64,000 nt of DNA from Desulforamulus reducens MI-1 (GCF_000016165.1 NC_009253.1:2638332-2702331), one strand, 5' to 3'; positions 15,626 to 24,534 are shown, counted from the first letter of the stretch. Translations and numbers: made by a program. The notes: a model not told the origin generated them from the sequence alone.

Positions 15626-15659
15626 TAGGTTTAGGTTTCCTAGTTGTTAATTTCTTCAA

Positions 15660-16157
15660 CTAGATCGTTTTGTTAAGAATTGAGGTAGACGGTTTATTAC
15701 CGGATGTTTGGCCTGTTGGGTTGTAGGTAGATTTAGCAGGCCTCATGGTATTTAGCAGGACTTCATTAAAATGCAGGGCTTGCTTTGTTAGGACATTGTT
15801 AATCTCAACTATTTTTTGAATGGCTTCGGTTGTATCGGTGAGACTCTGGGCTACTTTATTTAAATCCTGTACTAGATGTACTGGTGCATGTTGTAGGGTC
15901 TTGTTTAGAGTGCTTCCCTTGGGTAACTGAAGCCTTTCCTCCAGGGAGGCTTGGATGGCCTCACGCTGGGTATCAAAGGTTCTCACCTGTTTGGAAATCG
16001 GGTCCAGTTCCTTGAGAACCTCTTTAATGGTGGTCATGTCGTTGGCCCGCAGGGCTTGGTTGTGGGCCTCGGTGGCCCGCAACATGGCTGTAAGATTTTC
16101 ATTCAATTCAGTCAATACCTGTAATAGGCTAAAAAATAAAGACTCCATCTGCACCAT
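15660..16157 (-). CDS. flgN: FlgN-like flagellar export chaperone
   Basis: A 165-aa helical protein of the FlgN family: long helices with LLQVLTELNENLTAMLRATEAHNQAL and ELDPISKQVRTFDTQREAIQ. FlgN holds FlgK and FlgL before secretion. The gene follows flgM by 3 bp and precedes flgK, exactly the expected order. The start is uncertain between ATG 16157 and ATG 16148; the GGATGGTG element suits the second. Confidence 0.85.
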   Translation of the reverse strand: MVQMESLFFSLLQVLTELNENLTAMLRATEAHNQALRANDMTTIKEVLKELDPISKQVRTFDTQREAIQASLEERLQLPKGSTLNKTLQHAPVHLVQDLNKVAQSLTDTTEAIQKIVEINNVLTKQALHFNEVLLNTMRPAKSTYNPTGQTSGNKPSTSILNKTI

Positions 16158-16160
16158 CCT

Positions 16161-16454
16161 TTAAATCTCTTTGTCCAGGAGCCTCTCTTGTAAAATTCCA
16201 TCTGCAATTTTATGGGCATCCGGCTTGTAGGTGCCGGCCTGAATTTCTTTTTTGAGCTTATTCACTATGTCTTCCCGTACCTCAGGCAGTTCCTTCAAGG
16301 TATTTTCGATTTCTTTCTTAAACTTTGCCTCATGGGAAAGCTGCACGGAATCGGCTGCTGGCTGGCTAGCTTTATTGGATTTATTTTTATCCACTTTATT
16401 TTGCTGGTAGGCCTTGAATACTTCACCGGTTGGTTTGTAGCCGTTAATTTTCAT
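16161..16454 (-). CDS. flgM: FlgM anti-sigma-28 factor
   Basis: A 97-aa FlgM. The N-terminal export region begins MKINGYKPTGEVFKAY. The C-terminal helices bind sigma-28, with ADSVQLSHEAKF and NKLKKEIQAGTYKPDAHKIADGIL as in the family. I choose ATG 16454, where AGGGTGAT lies 5 nt upstream, over the GTG three codons earlier. A sigma-28-type promoter sits directly upstream, giving the usual negative feedback loop. Confidence 0.92.
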   Translation of the reverse strand: MKINGYKPTGEVFKAYQQNKVDKNKSNKASQPAADSVQLSHEAKFKKEIENTLKELPEVREDIVNKLKKEIQAGTYKPDAHKIADGILQERLLDKEI

Positions 16455-16488
16455 AGCGATCACCCTGTTCTTCTCTCTTCTACTTTTG

Positions 16489-16516
16489 TATTCGGCAGTT
16501 CAAGACCTTAACTTTA
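16489..16516 (-). promoter_or_regulatory. Sigma-28-type promoter of flgM-flgN-flgK-flgL
   Basis: TAAA (16513-16516), 16 nt and GCCGAATA (16489-16496). It lies in the 64-nt gap between cheB and flgM, so the late genes can be switched on apart from the che/mot genes. Confidence 0.65.
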
Positions 16517-16518
16517 TA

Positions 16519-17628
16519 TTAAACATCAAAAAAAGCTTGGATTTCCTGGGCAATCTGTGGTAAGGGTACCATTTTACCCGCAGCCCCAATATCGTAGGCT
16601 GCCTTGGGCATGCCATAAACCACACAGGTACTTTCGTGCTCAGCGATGGTAGGGCCACCCTGTTCTTTGATGGCCAGCATCCCTCTGGCACCGTCTCGTC
16701 CCATCCCAGTTAATAGTACGGCTAGGGTTCGGCAACCATAGACTTCGGCGGCAGATTTCATCACCCAATCCACCGAAGGGCGGAAACCCCCGGGAGCCAA
16801 AGGAGCCCCTTGATTACTCAGGGCAACGGTGGAGCCGTTGCCTTTGGCCTTAAAGTTTAAGTCGTAGCCCGCCGGGGCAACCAGTACCTGGCCTGCTTTT
16901 ATTGCATCACCCTCTGCGGCATGACGTACCGAGATGGCACTTTTCTTATCCAAATGCTCTGCCATGGATTTGGAAAAACCCACTGGAATATGTTGAACCA
17001 CCACAACCCCGGCGGGTAAATTGGCAGGCAGGTAGGGAATGATTTGCTGCAGGGCTGCGGGGCCACCGGTGGAGCAGCCAATGACCACTAGATCAATTTT
17101 GCCGCAATAGGGCTGCCTTCGAACCTGGGTCTGGGGCTTCGCTTTAGCTGACCCAGGGGCGGCTGTTGTGGCTGGCTTAGGCCGAGCCAGCGGTGCCGGC
17201 GGCGGTGTTAGGGTGGTTCGCACCCTGCGCAGGGAAACCCTGGCCGCTACCTTTACTTTGGTCTTGAGATCCTCCACCATCCTTGGTAATTCAGCGGAGG
17301 AAGTGGGTTTTGCCACAAAATCTACTGCCCCGGCGGACAGGGCATCCATGGTGGCCCGGGCACCCTCATGGGTATGGGCACTGAGCATCACCGCTGGTGT
17401 AGGAAAATCCACCATCAAGCGGCGCAGGGTGGCAATACCGTCCAACCTGGGCATCTCCACATCCATGGTTACCACATCGGGCCGCAGGGCCTTAATTTGT
17501 TGTAGGGCCTCCAGTCCATCCGCAGCGGTGCCAATGACTTTTATTCCTTTGTCTTCCTCCAATAGGCGGCTAATCAGCCGCCTCATCAGGGAGGAATCGT
17601 CCACCACCAGGACTTTAACCGGCAGCAT
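16519..17628 (-). CDS. cheB: CheB chemotaxis methylesterase/glutamine deamidase
   Basis: A 369-aa response regulator enzyme. Receiver domain residues 4-125 have the acidic pocket (VVDD, D10/D11) and phosphoacceptor D56 (VVTMDVEMP). A Pro/Ala-rich linker (about 140-172) leads to the esterase domain with the triad S186 (GCSTGG), H213 (VQHIP) and D312 (TGMGRDGA). It removes methyl groups from chemoreceptors. The ATG overlaps the end of cheA by 14 bp, so the two are translationally coupled. No cheR or cheY is seen in the window. Confidence 0.97.
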   Translation of the reverse strand: MLPVKVLVVDDSSLMRRLISRLLEEDKGIKVIGTAADGLEALQQIKALRPDVVTMDVEMPRLDGIATLRRLMVDFPTPAVMLSAHTHEGARATMDALSAGAVDFVAKPTSSAELPRMVEDLKTKVKVAARVSLRRVRTTLTPPPAPLARPKPATTAAPGSAKAKPQTQVRRQPYCGKIDLVVIGCSTGGPAALQQIIPYLPANLPAGVVVVQHIPVGFSKSMAEHLDKKSAISVRHAAEGDAIKAGQVLVAPAGYDLNFKAKGNGSTVALSNQGAPLAPGGFRPSVDWVMKSAAEVYGCRTLAVLLTGMGRDGARGMLAIKEQGGPTIAEHESTCVVYGMPKAAYDIGAAGKMVPLPQIAQEIQAFFDV

Positions 17629-19705
17629 AGGCTACCTCCTCAGCCCCGAGATCCTTTACCAGACCTCTCACATCCACAATGAGGGCCACTTTGCCATCAC
17701 CTAGGATGCAGGCACCGGAGAGACCCTGTACTTGCCCCAGGTAATCGCCCAGGGACTTAATGACAATTTCCTGTTCTCCCAACAATTTATCAACAACCAC
17801 CGCAATCTTTTTGTCACCGGAACCCAGAATTACCACATACATCTTGCTGGATTCTTCACACTCAGCACAATTGAACAGACGACCCATGCGAGCCAGTGGT
17901 AGAATTTTATCTCGCACCACAATCACTTCGTTGTTGCCAATGCGGCGAATTTCTTGATCGGTGATACGAATGGTTTCGGATACGTTGGTTAAGGGGAAAG
18001 CATATACCTGGTTGCCCAGGGTTACCATGAGGGCCCGGATAATGGCTAGGGTTAAGGGTAAACGAATGGTGATGGTGGTACCGGCACCCAGTTTGGTATC
18101 CAATTCCACCGTACCATTAATTTGCTCAATGGCAGTGTTTACCACATCCATGCCCACGCCTCGACCAGACAAGTCGCTGACTTCATTATTCTTGGTGGAA
18201 AAACCCGCCTTGAAGATCAATTGCAGGGCATCTCGATCACTCATACGGTCAGCGGTTTCCCGATCCACAAAGCCCATTTCCACAGCCTTGTTGCGGATCT
18301 TATTGGCATCCATGCCCCGACCATCGTCTTTTACGGTGATAACAATATGGCTTTCTGCATAGGAAGCCTTTAGCAATAGAGTTCCCACTCTATTCTTTCC
18401 TGCAGCCTGACGTTCTGCCGGTAATTCTATGCCGTGGTCAATGGAATTTCGAATTAGGTGGATGATGGGATCACCAATAACTTCAATTACATTACGGTCC
18501 AGTTCGGTTTCCTTACCTTCCACCACAAAGTCGATTTCTTTGCCCAGTTTTTGGGCGGTGTCCCGTACCATGCGGGGAAAACGGTTAAATAGCTGTGCCA
18601 CTGGCAGCATGCGGGCTTTCATAATTTGTTCCTGCAGATCGCCGGTTACCTGACCCAGGTGGTTGGAAATTTCATTAATGGCTTCCACCATTTCATCGGA
18701 ACCAAAACGGGACTCAAAGATTTCTGCAAAACGATTGAGTCGGGTACGGTCGATGACCAACTCCCCCACCAAATTCATTAGATTATCCAGTTTGGTAACA
18801 TCCACCCGAACGGTTTTAACGGTCTTTCTCTCGGTGGTCTCCAGCTTGACTGCATTGTTCTCCTGTTCCACCGGGCGGTTTATCGTGGTGGTTGTCTGAG
18901 CTTTCGGTTGCTCAATCACTGCTTCGATACTGTTCAGCAGCACAGGTTGAACCTCTGCTTCGGTAACCTCGGAGATGGTAACCATAAGATTTTTAATTTG
19001 GTCTTGATCTTCCTTAGTAATTAGCAACACCTGGAAACTGATGTCGTACTTACCCTCCTGAATATCCTCGGCAGAGGGCTCACTTTTAATGATTTCACCC
19101 ACCTGCTGCAGGGTTTCAAAGACCAAAAAGGCCCTAACATTTTTCATTTGACAGTCCCGATCAATATCGATGGCAATGCGATAGCATTGGAAGCCCCTTA
19201 ACTCGGCTTCTCTAATTACATTTTCTTCCACATCACCAATTTCCAGCCATTGTCGTACAGTGGCGGCTGCTTTAACAGAAGCTACAGGGTTTTCCTTCGG
19301 TGGTTCGGGTATCTCGGGCGCTGCATCGCCCCCGGTTACAAAGGCTTTAATTTTCTCTACCACTACAGAAGTATCCACAGCGGGACCTTCCCCTGTTACT
19401 TCCTCCTTTAATGCCTTTAGGGTATCCAGGGCTTCGAAGAGTACATTGATCATCTCCGAGGTTACATGAATTTCTCCATGACGGATTTTATCAAAGAGGT
19501 TTTCCATTTCGTGGGTAAGGCTGGCCATGTTCTGGTAACCCATAATACCCGAAGAACCCTTTACGGTGTGGGCAGCTCGAAAAATCTCTTGGATAATGTC
19601 AGGATTACTCTCATCCCGCTCCAAAGCCAGCAAACCATCGTTAATCACTTGAATTTTCTCTTCAAGCTCATCTATAAATACACCAATTTCCAGATCTGAA
19701 AACAT
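17615..19705 (-). CDS. cheA: CheA chemotaxis histidine kinase
   Basis: A 696-aa kinase. The HPt domain has phosphorylation site H46 (AAHTVKGSSG). A P2-like region spans about 150-265. The dimerisation helices start near TVRVDVTKLDNLMNLVGELV. The HATPase domain shows HLIRNSIDHGIE, DDGRGMD and GRGVGMDVV. The CheW-like P5 domain closes the protein with QEIVIKSLGDYLG. It passes phosphate to CheY and CheB in the receptor array. It sits between cheW and cheB with tight spacing (11 bp and a 14-bp overlap). Confidence 0.97.
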   Translation of the reverse strand: MFSDLEIGVFIDELEEKIQVINDGLLALERDESNPDIIQEIFRAAHTVKGSSGIMGYQNMASLTHEMENLFDKIRHGEIHVTSEMINVLFEALDTLKALKEEVTGEGPAVDTSVVVEKIKAFVTGGDAAPEIPEPPKENPVASVKAAATVRQWLEIGDVEENVIREAELRGFQCYRIAIDIDRDCQMKNVRAFLVFETLQQVGEIIKSEPSAEDIQEGKYDISFQVLLITKEDQDQIKNLMVTISEVTEAEVQPVLLNSIEAVIEQPKAQTTTTINRPVEQENNAVKLETTERKTVKTVRVDVTKLDNLMNLVGELVIDRTRLNRFAEIFESRFGSDEMVEAINEISNHLGQVTGDLQEQIMKARMLPVAQLFNRFPRMVRDTAQKLGKEIDFVVEGKETELDRNVIEVIGDPIIHLIRNSIDHGIELPAERQAAGKNRVGTLLLKASYAESHIVITVKDDGRGMDANKIRNKAVEMGFVDRETADRMSDRDALQLIFKAGFSTKNNEVSDLSGRGVGMDVVNTAIEQINGTVELDTKLGAGTTITIRLPLTLAIIRALMVTLGNQVYAFPLTNVSETIRITDQEIRRIGNNEVIVVRDKILPLARMGRLFNCAECEESSKMYVVILGSGDKKIAVVVDKLLGEQEIVIKSLGDYLGQVQGLSGACILGDGKVALIVDVRGLVKDLGAEEVAYAAG

Positions 19706-19716
19706 GTTTATACCTC

Positions 19717-20217
19717 CTAGGCCTGGGCAGCACCCATATTTGCCTGCAGTAATTGATCCTTTTCTTCATCCAGCAGAATCCTATTTTGATCCAGAAGAAT
19801 AATCAGCCTTTCTTCCAGAATTGCAATTCCTCTGATATAGGCTGCATCAATGCCGTTGACCACCGGCGGCGGGGGTTCGATACTGTTGACAGGGATGCGG
19901 AGAACCTCCTGCACGGAATCAACAATAATACCGATGGTTTGCCCGGAAACTTCCACAATAATGATACGGCTGTTTTGGGTACGTTCATTTTGTCCCAGGC
20001 CAAAGCGGTTGCCCAAATCGATCACTGGAATAATACGACCTCGCAGGTTGATAACACCCTCAACAAATTGAGGGGCCCGGGGGATTTTGGTTATGCTTTC
20101 CATACGAATAATTTCATAGACGGAATTAATATCAACACCATAAACCTGCTCCATTAATTGAAAAACAACAATTTGTTCTTCCTGATTGCTTTGATTAAAG
20201 TTTGTCATGTGGATCAC
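19717..20217 (-). CDS. cheW: CheW chemotaxis coupling protein
   Basis: A 166-aa single CheW domain (about residues 14-155), with VFQLMEQVYGVDINSVYEI, PRAPQFVEGVINLRGRIIPVIDL and the conserved GIIVDSVQEVLRI. It bridges receptors and CheA. The start overlaps motB by 4 bp. A short C-terminal tail rich in Leu/Asp follows the domain. Confidence 0.95.
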   Translation of the reverse strand: MIHMTNFNQSNQEEQIVVFQLMEQVYGVDINSVYEIIRMESITKIPRAPQFVEGVINLRGRIIPVIDLGNRFGLGQNERTQNSRIIIVEVSGQTIGIIVDSVQEVLRIPVNSIEPPPPVVNGIDAAYIRGIAILEERLIILLDQNRILLDEEKDQLLQANMGAAQA

Positions 20218-20999
20218 TCCTTCTTACTGGTTGGAGAAAGGGTATTTATTTCTTGCATTGCTTCGGGTTCCACTTCCTGATATTTCGTGCGAAGAACAAT
20301 AATATCTACCCGGCGGTTTTGTTGCCGGTTAGCATCTGAATCATTGGCCCTTCTTGGCCGGTATTCCCCATAACCAGTGGCAGAAAGCCGGTCTGGAGGA
20401 ATGTGACTGAAATTGATCAGCCGGTGCACCACACTGGCAGAGCGGGCTAGGGAAAGTTCCCAGTTGGATGGGAATTTATTGGTTTGGATAGGCAAATTAT
20501 CGGTGTGCCCTTCTACTCTTATGTAATTGGGGGTTTGGCTAAGAATGGCTCCCACCTTATCCACAATCCCTTGGGAGTGGGGCACTAGATCCGCCACCCC
20601 CAGGGGGAACAGCACCACATCCTGAAAGCTAACCACAACGCCTCTTTCCTCAATGGCTACGGTTACTTTACCGGATAGACCGTTTTTATCCACATACTCT
20701 TGAATCTGTTTTTTAATTTTTTCCATCTTCTGCTGTTCAATTTGTTCCATGGCGGTGTCCAATTCCTTACTTTCACTGGCACCGGGAACCATCGACGGGC
20801 CCCCGCTTTCCATGATGCTTTGACTCCCACCCATGGTCTTGGCCAAGGACGAAGCAATGGCATGGTATTTATTGGCATCCACTTTACTAAGAGTATACAT
20901 GACCACAAAAAAGATTAATAGTAGGGTAATTAAATCGGAGTAGGTAATCAGCCAACGTTCGTTATTTTCCTTTTCTGGTTCTTGTCCCCTTTTCCTCAT
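20214..20999 (-). CDS. motB: MotB flagellar stator protein
   Basis: A 261-aa stator B subunit. It has a short cytoplasmic N-terminus and one membrane helix (LITYSDLITLLLIFFVVMYTL) with the proton/sodium-carrying D22. The OmpA-like peptidoglycan-binding domain (about 145-240) contains VEGHTDNLPI and NWELSLARSASVV. The start codon overlaps the motA stop. It is upstream of cheW in the same unit. Confidence 0.95.
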   Translation of the reverse strand: MRKRGQEPEKENNERWLITYSDLITLLLIFFVVMYTLSKVDANKYHAIASSLAKTMGGSQSIMESGGPSMVPGASESKELDTAMEQIEQQKMEKIKKQIQEYVDKNGLSGKVTVAIEERGVVVSFQDVVLFPLGVADLVPHSQGIVDKVGAILSQTPNYIRVEGHTDNLPIQTNKFPSNWELSLARSASVVHRLINFSHIPPDRLSATGYGEYRPRRANDSDANRQQNRRVDIIVLRTKYQEVEPEAMQEINTLSPTSKKE

Positions 21000-21799
21000 T
21001 ATACCTCACCTTCATCAGCCTGGGGCTGCTTACTTTCTCCTGGTTTGATGAAGGCATTTAGCCTTTCACGGATAATGGTCGGGTTGTAGCCGGCCTGCAG
21101 GGCTAGAATACCCTCAATCATCATTTCCCTTAATACCAGTTCCTTTTTACTTAGATTCTTTAGTTTAGCGCCAATGGGTAACCAAAAAACATTGGCAGAA
21201 CCCACCCCATACAGGGTGGCGATAAAGGCCATGGCAATGGCAGGACCGAGACTGTCCGGATCTGACAGATTTCCTAAGACGTGTACTAAACCCATAACCG
21301 TACCAATAATTCCCATGGTGGGAGCATAACCACCGGCTCCTTCAAAGATGTGAACCCCCACCTGATGTCTTTCATAGGCTGAGTAAACCTCGGTTTCCAA
21401 AATGCTGCGTACCATTTCCGGGTCGGTGCCGTCCACCACCAATTGCATGGCCTTACGAAGAAAGGGATCTTCAATGGTATCCAACTGGCTATCGAGATAA
21501 AGCAACCCTTCCCGACGGGCCTTTTCTGCCAGTTCAACAATTAAGTTAATGGTTTCGCTAAAATCCGGTACTTTTTTTGTCATTGCTGTCTTAAGTAATA
21601 TGGGTACTGAAAGAACTTCCTTGGTAGAAAAGGCAACCACCGTTGCACCCAGGGTGCCACCCACCACAATAATAAAGGCAGTGGGTGCCAGCAAAGCACT
21701 AACATGTCCTCCTTCTAAAAGAAAGCCAGAAATTAAACAAACTGCAGCAAACAAAATCCCCGCAGGGGTCATAATTTCCAAAGAAGTCACATCCTCCAA
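20999..21799 (-). CDS. motA: MotA flagellar stator protein
   Basis: A 266-aa (or shorter) stator A subunit with four membrane segments. It shows GGTLGATVVAF near helix 2, a long cytoplasmic loop (residues about 70-155) and the GIIGTVMGLVHVLGNL and GVGSANVFWLPIGAKL helices. The annotated start TTG 21799 overlaps its own possible GGAGG ribosome site, so TTG 21781 (starting LEIMTPAG) is a better start. It is the first gene of the mot-che-flg minus-strand block. No sigma-28-type box is seen upstream. Confidence 0.93.
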   Translation of the reverse strand: MEDVTSLEIMTPAGILFAAVCLISGFLLEGGHVSALLAPTAFIIVVGGTLGATVVAFSTKEVLSVPILLKTAMTKKVPDFSETINLIVELAEKARREGLLYLDSQLDTIEDPFLRKAMQLVVDGTDPEMVRSILETEVYSAYERHQVGVHIFEGAGGYAPTMGIIGTVMGLVHVLGNLSDPDSLGPAIAMAFIATLYGVGSANVFWLPIGAKLKNLSKKELVLREMMIEGILALQAGYNPTIIRERLNAFIKPGESKQPQADEGEV

Positions 21800-21992
21800 T
21801 CTGATATAGATGATTATCTAAAATTTACGACTTTTCCCCTCTAAAATCCTGCATTAAAAGGTTTTTTAAACAAATTGTATTTTATATTTAATAATTCCTG
21901 TATTCTAGATATTAAAATTTAACCTCCTTCATTCGTATAATATAATAATTATATTAAAACTAGTTGCAATAAACATGGAAGGGGCTGGTATT

Positions 21993-22802
21993 GTGAGAAT
22001 TACCCTTGTACCCACTGTCAGGGAGATAGAAAAGGATGTCCTTCTTAATAAATCGGCTGTCATGTTTGATATCTTAAGAGCCAGCAGTACAATTTCGACA
22101 GTTTTTGCCAATGGTTGCAAAAGAGTCCTGCCTGTTGAAGAGGTAGCAGATGCCTTTGCAGTGGCCCAGACACTACCGGAAAACACCTACATACTAGGTG
22201 GTGAAAGAGGTGCTGTAAAATTACCCGGTTTTCATTTGGGTAATTCGCCCCTGGAATATCAGCCAGACATTGTAAGGGACAAAACGGTAATTTTAACCAC
22301 CACCAACGGTACCAGGGCCATCCGCCGCACAGCCGAAGGAAGCGGTCCGGTATTAATCGGCAGTTTGCTGAATGCTTCGGCTGTGGCCCAGAAACTTCTG
22401 GAAATGAATCAGGATATCGTGTTGGTCTGTGCGGGCACCAGGGGGAAATTTTCCTTAGAGGATACACTGGCCGCCGGCAGGGTTATTTTAGAAATTGTTA
22501 AGAGAATAGGAACAGGGAACAAAGACCTGACCAAAGATCCTGTTCCTTCGGCAGATATCTATTTAGATGAGGTACCCATTCTTTCGGAGAACGACCTGGT
22601 ACTGGAAGATGCAGCGCTGGCTGCTCTGCGGCTGGCAGAGTATTATGCCCAGAACCCTTTACAGGCCCTGCAGGATTCCTTGCATGGCCAAAAGTTAGTC
22701 CAGTTAGGGCTGCGGCAGGATTTGACTTACTGTGCCCAGGTGAATTTATTTGACGTGGTACCAGTGTATCAGGATGGCGTAATAAGTGTGGAAATAGATT
22801 AG
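21993..22802 (+). CDS. comB: ComB-like 2-phosphosulfolactate phosphatase
   Basis: A 269-aa ComB family acid phosphatase, known to hydrolyse (R)-2-phospho-3-sulfolactate to sulfolactate. Conserved parts seen are FDILRASSTI, LGGERGAVKLPGFHLGNSPLEY, TTTNGTRAI and VCAGTRGKFSLEDTLAAG. I choose GTG 21993, with GGAAGGGG 8 nt upstream; the ATG at 21975 would put that ribosome site inside the gene. It is a lone gene divergent from motA. No other coenzyme M or sulfolactate genes are in the window, so the pathway is not clear. Confidence 0.85.
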   Translation: MRITLVPTVREIEKDVLLNKSAVMFDILRASSTISTVFANGCKRVLPVEEVADAFAVAQTLPENTYILGGERGAVKLPGFHLGNSPLEYQPDIVRDKTVILTTTNGTRAIRRTAEGSGPVLIGSLLNASAVAQKLLEMNQDIVLVCAGTRGKFSLEDTLAAGRVILEIVKRIGTGNKDLTKDPVPSADIYLDEVPILSENDLVLEDAALAALRLAEYYAQNPLQALQDSLHGQKLVQLGLRQDLTYCAQVNLFDVVPVYQDGVISVEID

Positions 22803-22916
22803 CTATCAGCTATTTCTATTGGCCATTGGCTTAAAAATCACTTTGAGCCATAAGCCTTGGGCTTTTTGTGCATGTTTTGCTTAGTGGTCTTTTGGCTCAT
22901 GGCCCATGGCTTGTTG
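22803..22916. repeat. CATGGC-type dispersed intergenic repeat, copy 1
   Basis: Repetitive text with GGCCATTGGC, GAGCCATAAGCCTTGGGC and GGCTCATGGCCCATGGC. From GCATGTTTTGCTTAGTG onward it closely resembles 38098-38140. Confidence 0.55.
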
Positions 22917-22988
22917 TATTTTCATCAGAGATTGAATCTTGTTTGATAATTCGCTATTATAATAGGTAATGGCTCAGTATTTTGGGGG

Positions 22989-23024
22989 CAGGCTTCGGTT
23001 TAGAACCGTAAGCCTGTTTTTATT
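22989..23024 (+). terminator. Rho-independent terminator
   Basis: CAGGCTT-CGGTT pairs with AACCG-T-AAGCCTG (12 bp with one bulge), followed by TTTTTATT. It is far (190 nt) from comB. It could end comB or act as an attenuator before the next gene, whose TTG start is 60 nt later. Confidence 0.7.
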
Positions 23025-23082
23025 GGCAGAAAGTTTGAAGATGCTAAGGCTTTGGCCGATGCTTTATGAATGAGGTGATACA

Positions 23083-23934
23083 TTGAAAACCTGGTACGTT
23101 GAGGATGCCGGCGGTGGTTGCCAGGCCTTTGGTGAAGTGGTTGTGTTGGTTTGCGAAGAGACAGGAGAAGTATATACCGCGCGGGTTCCCGTTACCTGGA
23201 CCAATAAGATGGGCTGGGAAGAACTGGTCTGTAAGCTGATGATAGAATTGATGGAAAAGGCTGGTGCCACCAAGGAGGATCAATACTTGGTTTGCTCTGG
23301 CAATATTTTCCATACCTATCACAAGTGGTTATCCGAGGAAGGCTATAACTGGCAAACCCATAAAATGGACGGACTGGCCCATGATGCTGCAGAAAATGAG
23401 TTCCACCGCATGGTGGTTGAAACAGGTTTCCCGAAGGATGTTAAACTAGAAGAGCGGGATTACCGGAGTTATTATAGTGCCATTGAAAAATGGATTGCCC
23501 GTGATCCAGAGAGGAAAAAATTTTATTGGAAGGATCGAGAGGTTAGGAAAAAGCCCGCTGTGCCCAGGTATGTCTTAAAGAGTACCATGGGCAAGGCACG
23601 TATCTGTCAGCAGTGCAATCAGCCCATTCCCCCCTTTAACCCGGTGGTGGAGTTAAAACATCGGCTCAATGGGAGGAAGATTCGTTACTTCTACCACCCG
23701 GCATGCAGTCCGGTGGAACCGCTAAAATCCCAGCTGCATCAATTGGAGGTTACCTGGAATGGTAACAAACTGACCGGTGTGTTGGTACCCTGTCCGGAGG
23801 CTGTTCACTGCAGTATCTGCGGTCAACCGGTGGAGCCGGGGCAAAGTACCTTTTATGCCTATGAGGATGACAAGCTGGTTTGCGGGCATCCCGCTTGCTT
23901 TAACAAACCCTGTTCCACAGGGGATATCCCTTAG
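23083..23934 (+). CDS. Uncharacterised protein with two Cys-rich zinc-finger-like motifs
   Basis: I do not recognise this 283-aa protein. It starts at TTG 23083 behind GAGGTGAT. The N-terminal 150 residues are acidic, mixed alpha/beta and Trp/Tyr-rich. Two C-terminal modules each carry CxxC and then HPAC: CQQC (about residue 178) with YHPAC (about 206), and CSIC (about 246) with GHPAC (about 270). They look like two zinc ribbons or LIM-like half-sites and suggest metal-dependent structure or nucleic-acid binding. There is no signal peptide. A perfect 20-bp inverted repeat covers its stop codon. Confidence 0.7.
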   Translation: MKTWYVEDAGGGCQAFGEVVVLVCEETGEVYTARVPVTWTNKMGWEELVCKLMIELMEKAGATKEDQYLVCSGNIFHTYHKWLSEEGYNWQTHKMDGLAHDAAENEFHRMVVETGFPKDVKLEERDYRSYYSAIEKWIARDPERKKFYWKDREVRKKPAVPRYVLKSTMGKARICQQCNQPIPPFNPVVELKHRLNGRKIRYFYHPACSPVEPLKSQLHQLEVTWNGNKLTGVLVPCPEAVHCSICGQPVEPGQSTFYAYEDDKLVCGHPACFNKPCSTGDIP

Positions 23935-23975
23935 AATGTAAAGGACACCTAAATTGGTGTCCTTTACATTCTAAG
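23930..23975. terminator. Perfect 20-bp inverted repeat between convergent genes
   Basis: CTTAGAATGTAAAGGACACC (23930-23949) and its exact reverse complement (23956-23975) frame the loop TAAATT. It lies at the end of two convergent genes, so a bidirectional terminator is likely, but neither side has a proper T-run. Confidence 0.6.
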
Positions 23976-23985
23976 CGGGTGTTCC

Positions 23986-24489
23986 TTAATGATAGGTGGT
24001 AACTTGTGTTTTGCTTCCCTGCAAAATCAGTTGCAGTTTAGCCAGTTCTTCAATATTCTCGTTGACAGCTGCCAATTCCTTTACGTGATCATAGAGCTTA
24101 GCTAACCCATTGTCTACATCCCGGATCAACAAAGCAAAGGGTTTGTACTCCCCTTCATCATAGAGCAGAGTTGCCCCTTCCTCCAGTTCACCGGTTTCTC
24201 CTAGGATAACCATATTTCCTTTCTCGCCAATCAGGTTAATAAATTCCCACATTTCTGATGAAAAAGCAACAATTAACCCTTCACCCTGATCCCAGTTTAT
24301 TTCCAACACCACCAGGTACTCGGCGGTGTTGGTCACAACCAAGTCCCAGGAAAACCAGTAATCAACTTCCTCACCCGCGTGAAACCGTTCAAATAGGTCC
24401 GTCATATCTTCTTTTAAAGAAGGAATAATAACAACCACTGCTATTTCAGATTCCCCCAGAAATTCAGGGAATACAACTTGTTTCAACAA
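23986..24489 (-). CDS. Uncharacterised acidic protein
   Basis: I do not recognise the family of this 167-aa protein. It is acidic, has no Cys and no signal or membrane segment, and looks mixed alpha/beta with a helical C-terminus (LAKLYDHVKELAAVNENIEELAKLQLILQG). It starts at TTG 24489 behind AAAAGGGGAGAT. The Nudix gene lies 46 bp upstream on the same strand and is the only possible operon partner. Confidence 0.65.
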   Translation of the reverse strand: MLKQVVFPEFLGESEIAVVVIIPSLKEDMTDLFERFHAGEEVDYWFSWDLVVTNTAEYLVVLEINWDQGEGLIVAFSSEMWEFINLIGEKGNMVILGETGELEEGATLLYDEGEYKPFALLIRDVDNGLAKLYDHVKELAAVNENIEELAKLQLILQGSKTQVTTYH

Positions 24490-24534
24490 ACCGATCTCCC
24501 CTTTTAGGAACAGTACCCCAAACTATATCCCGGT

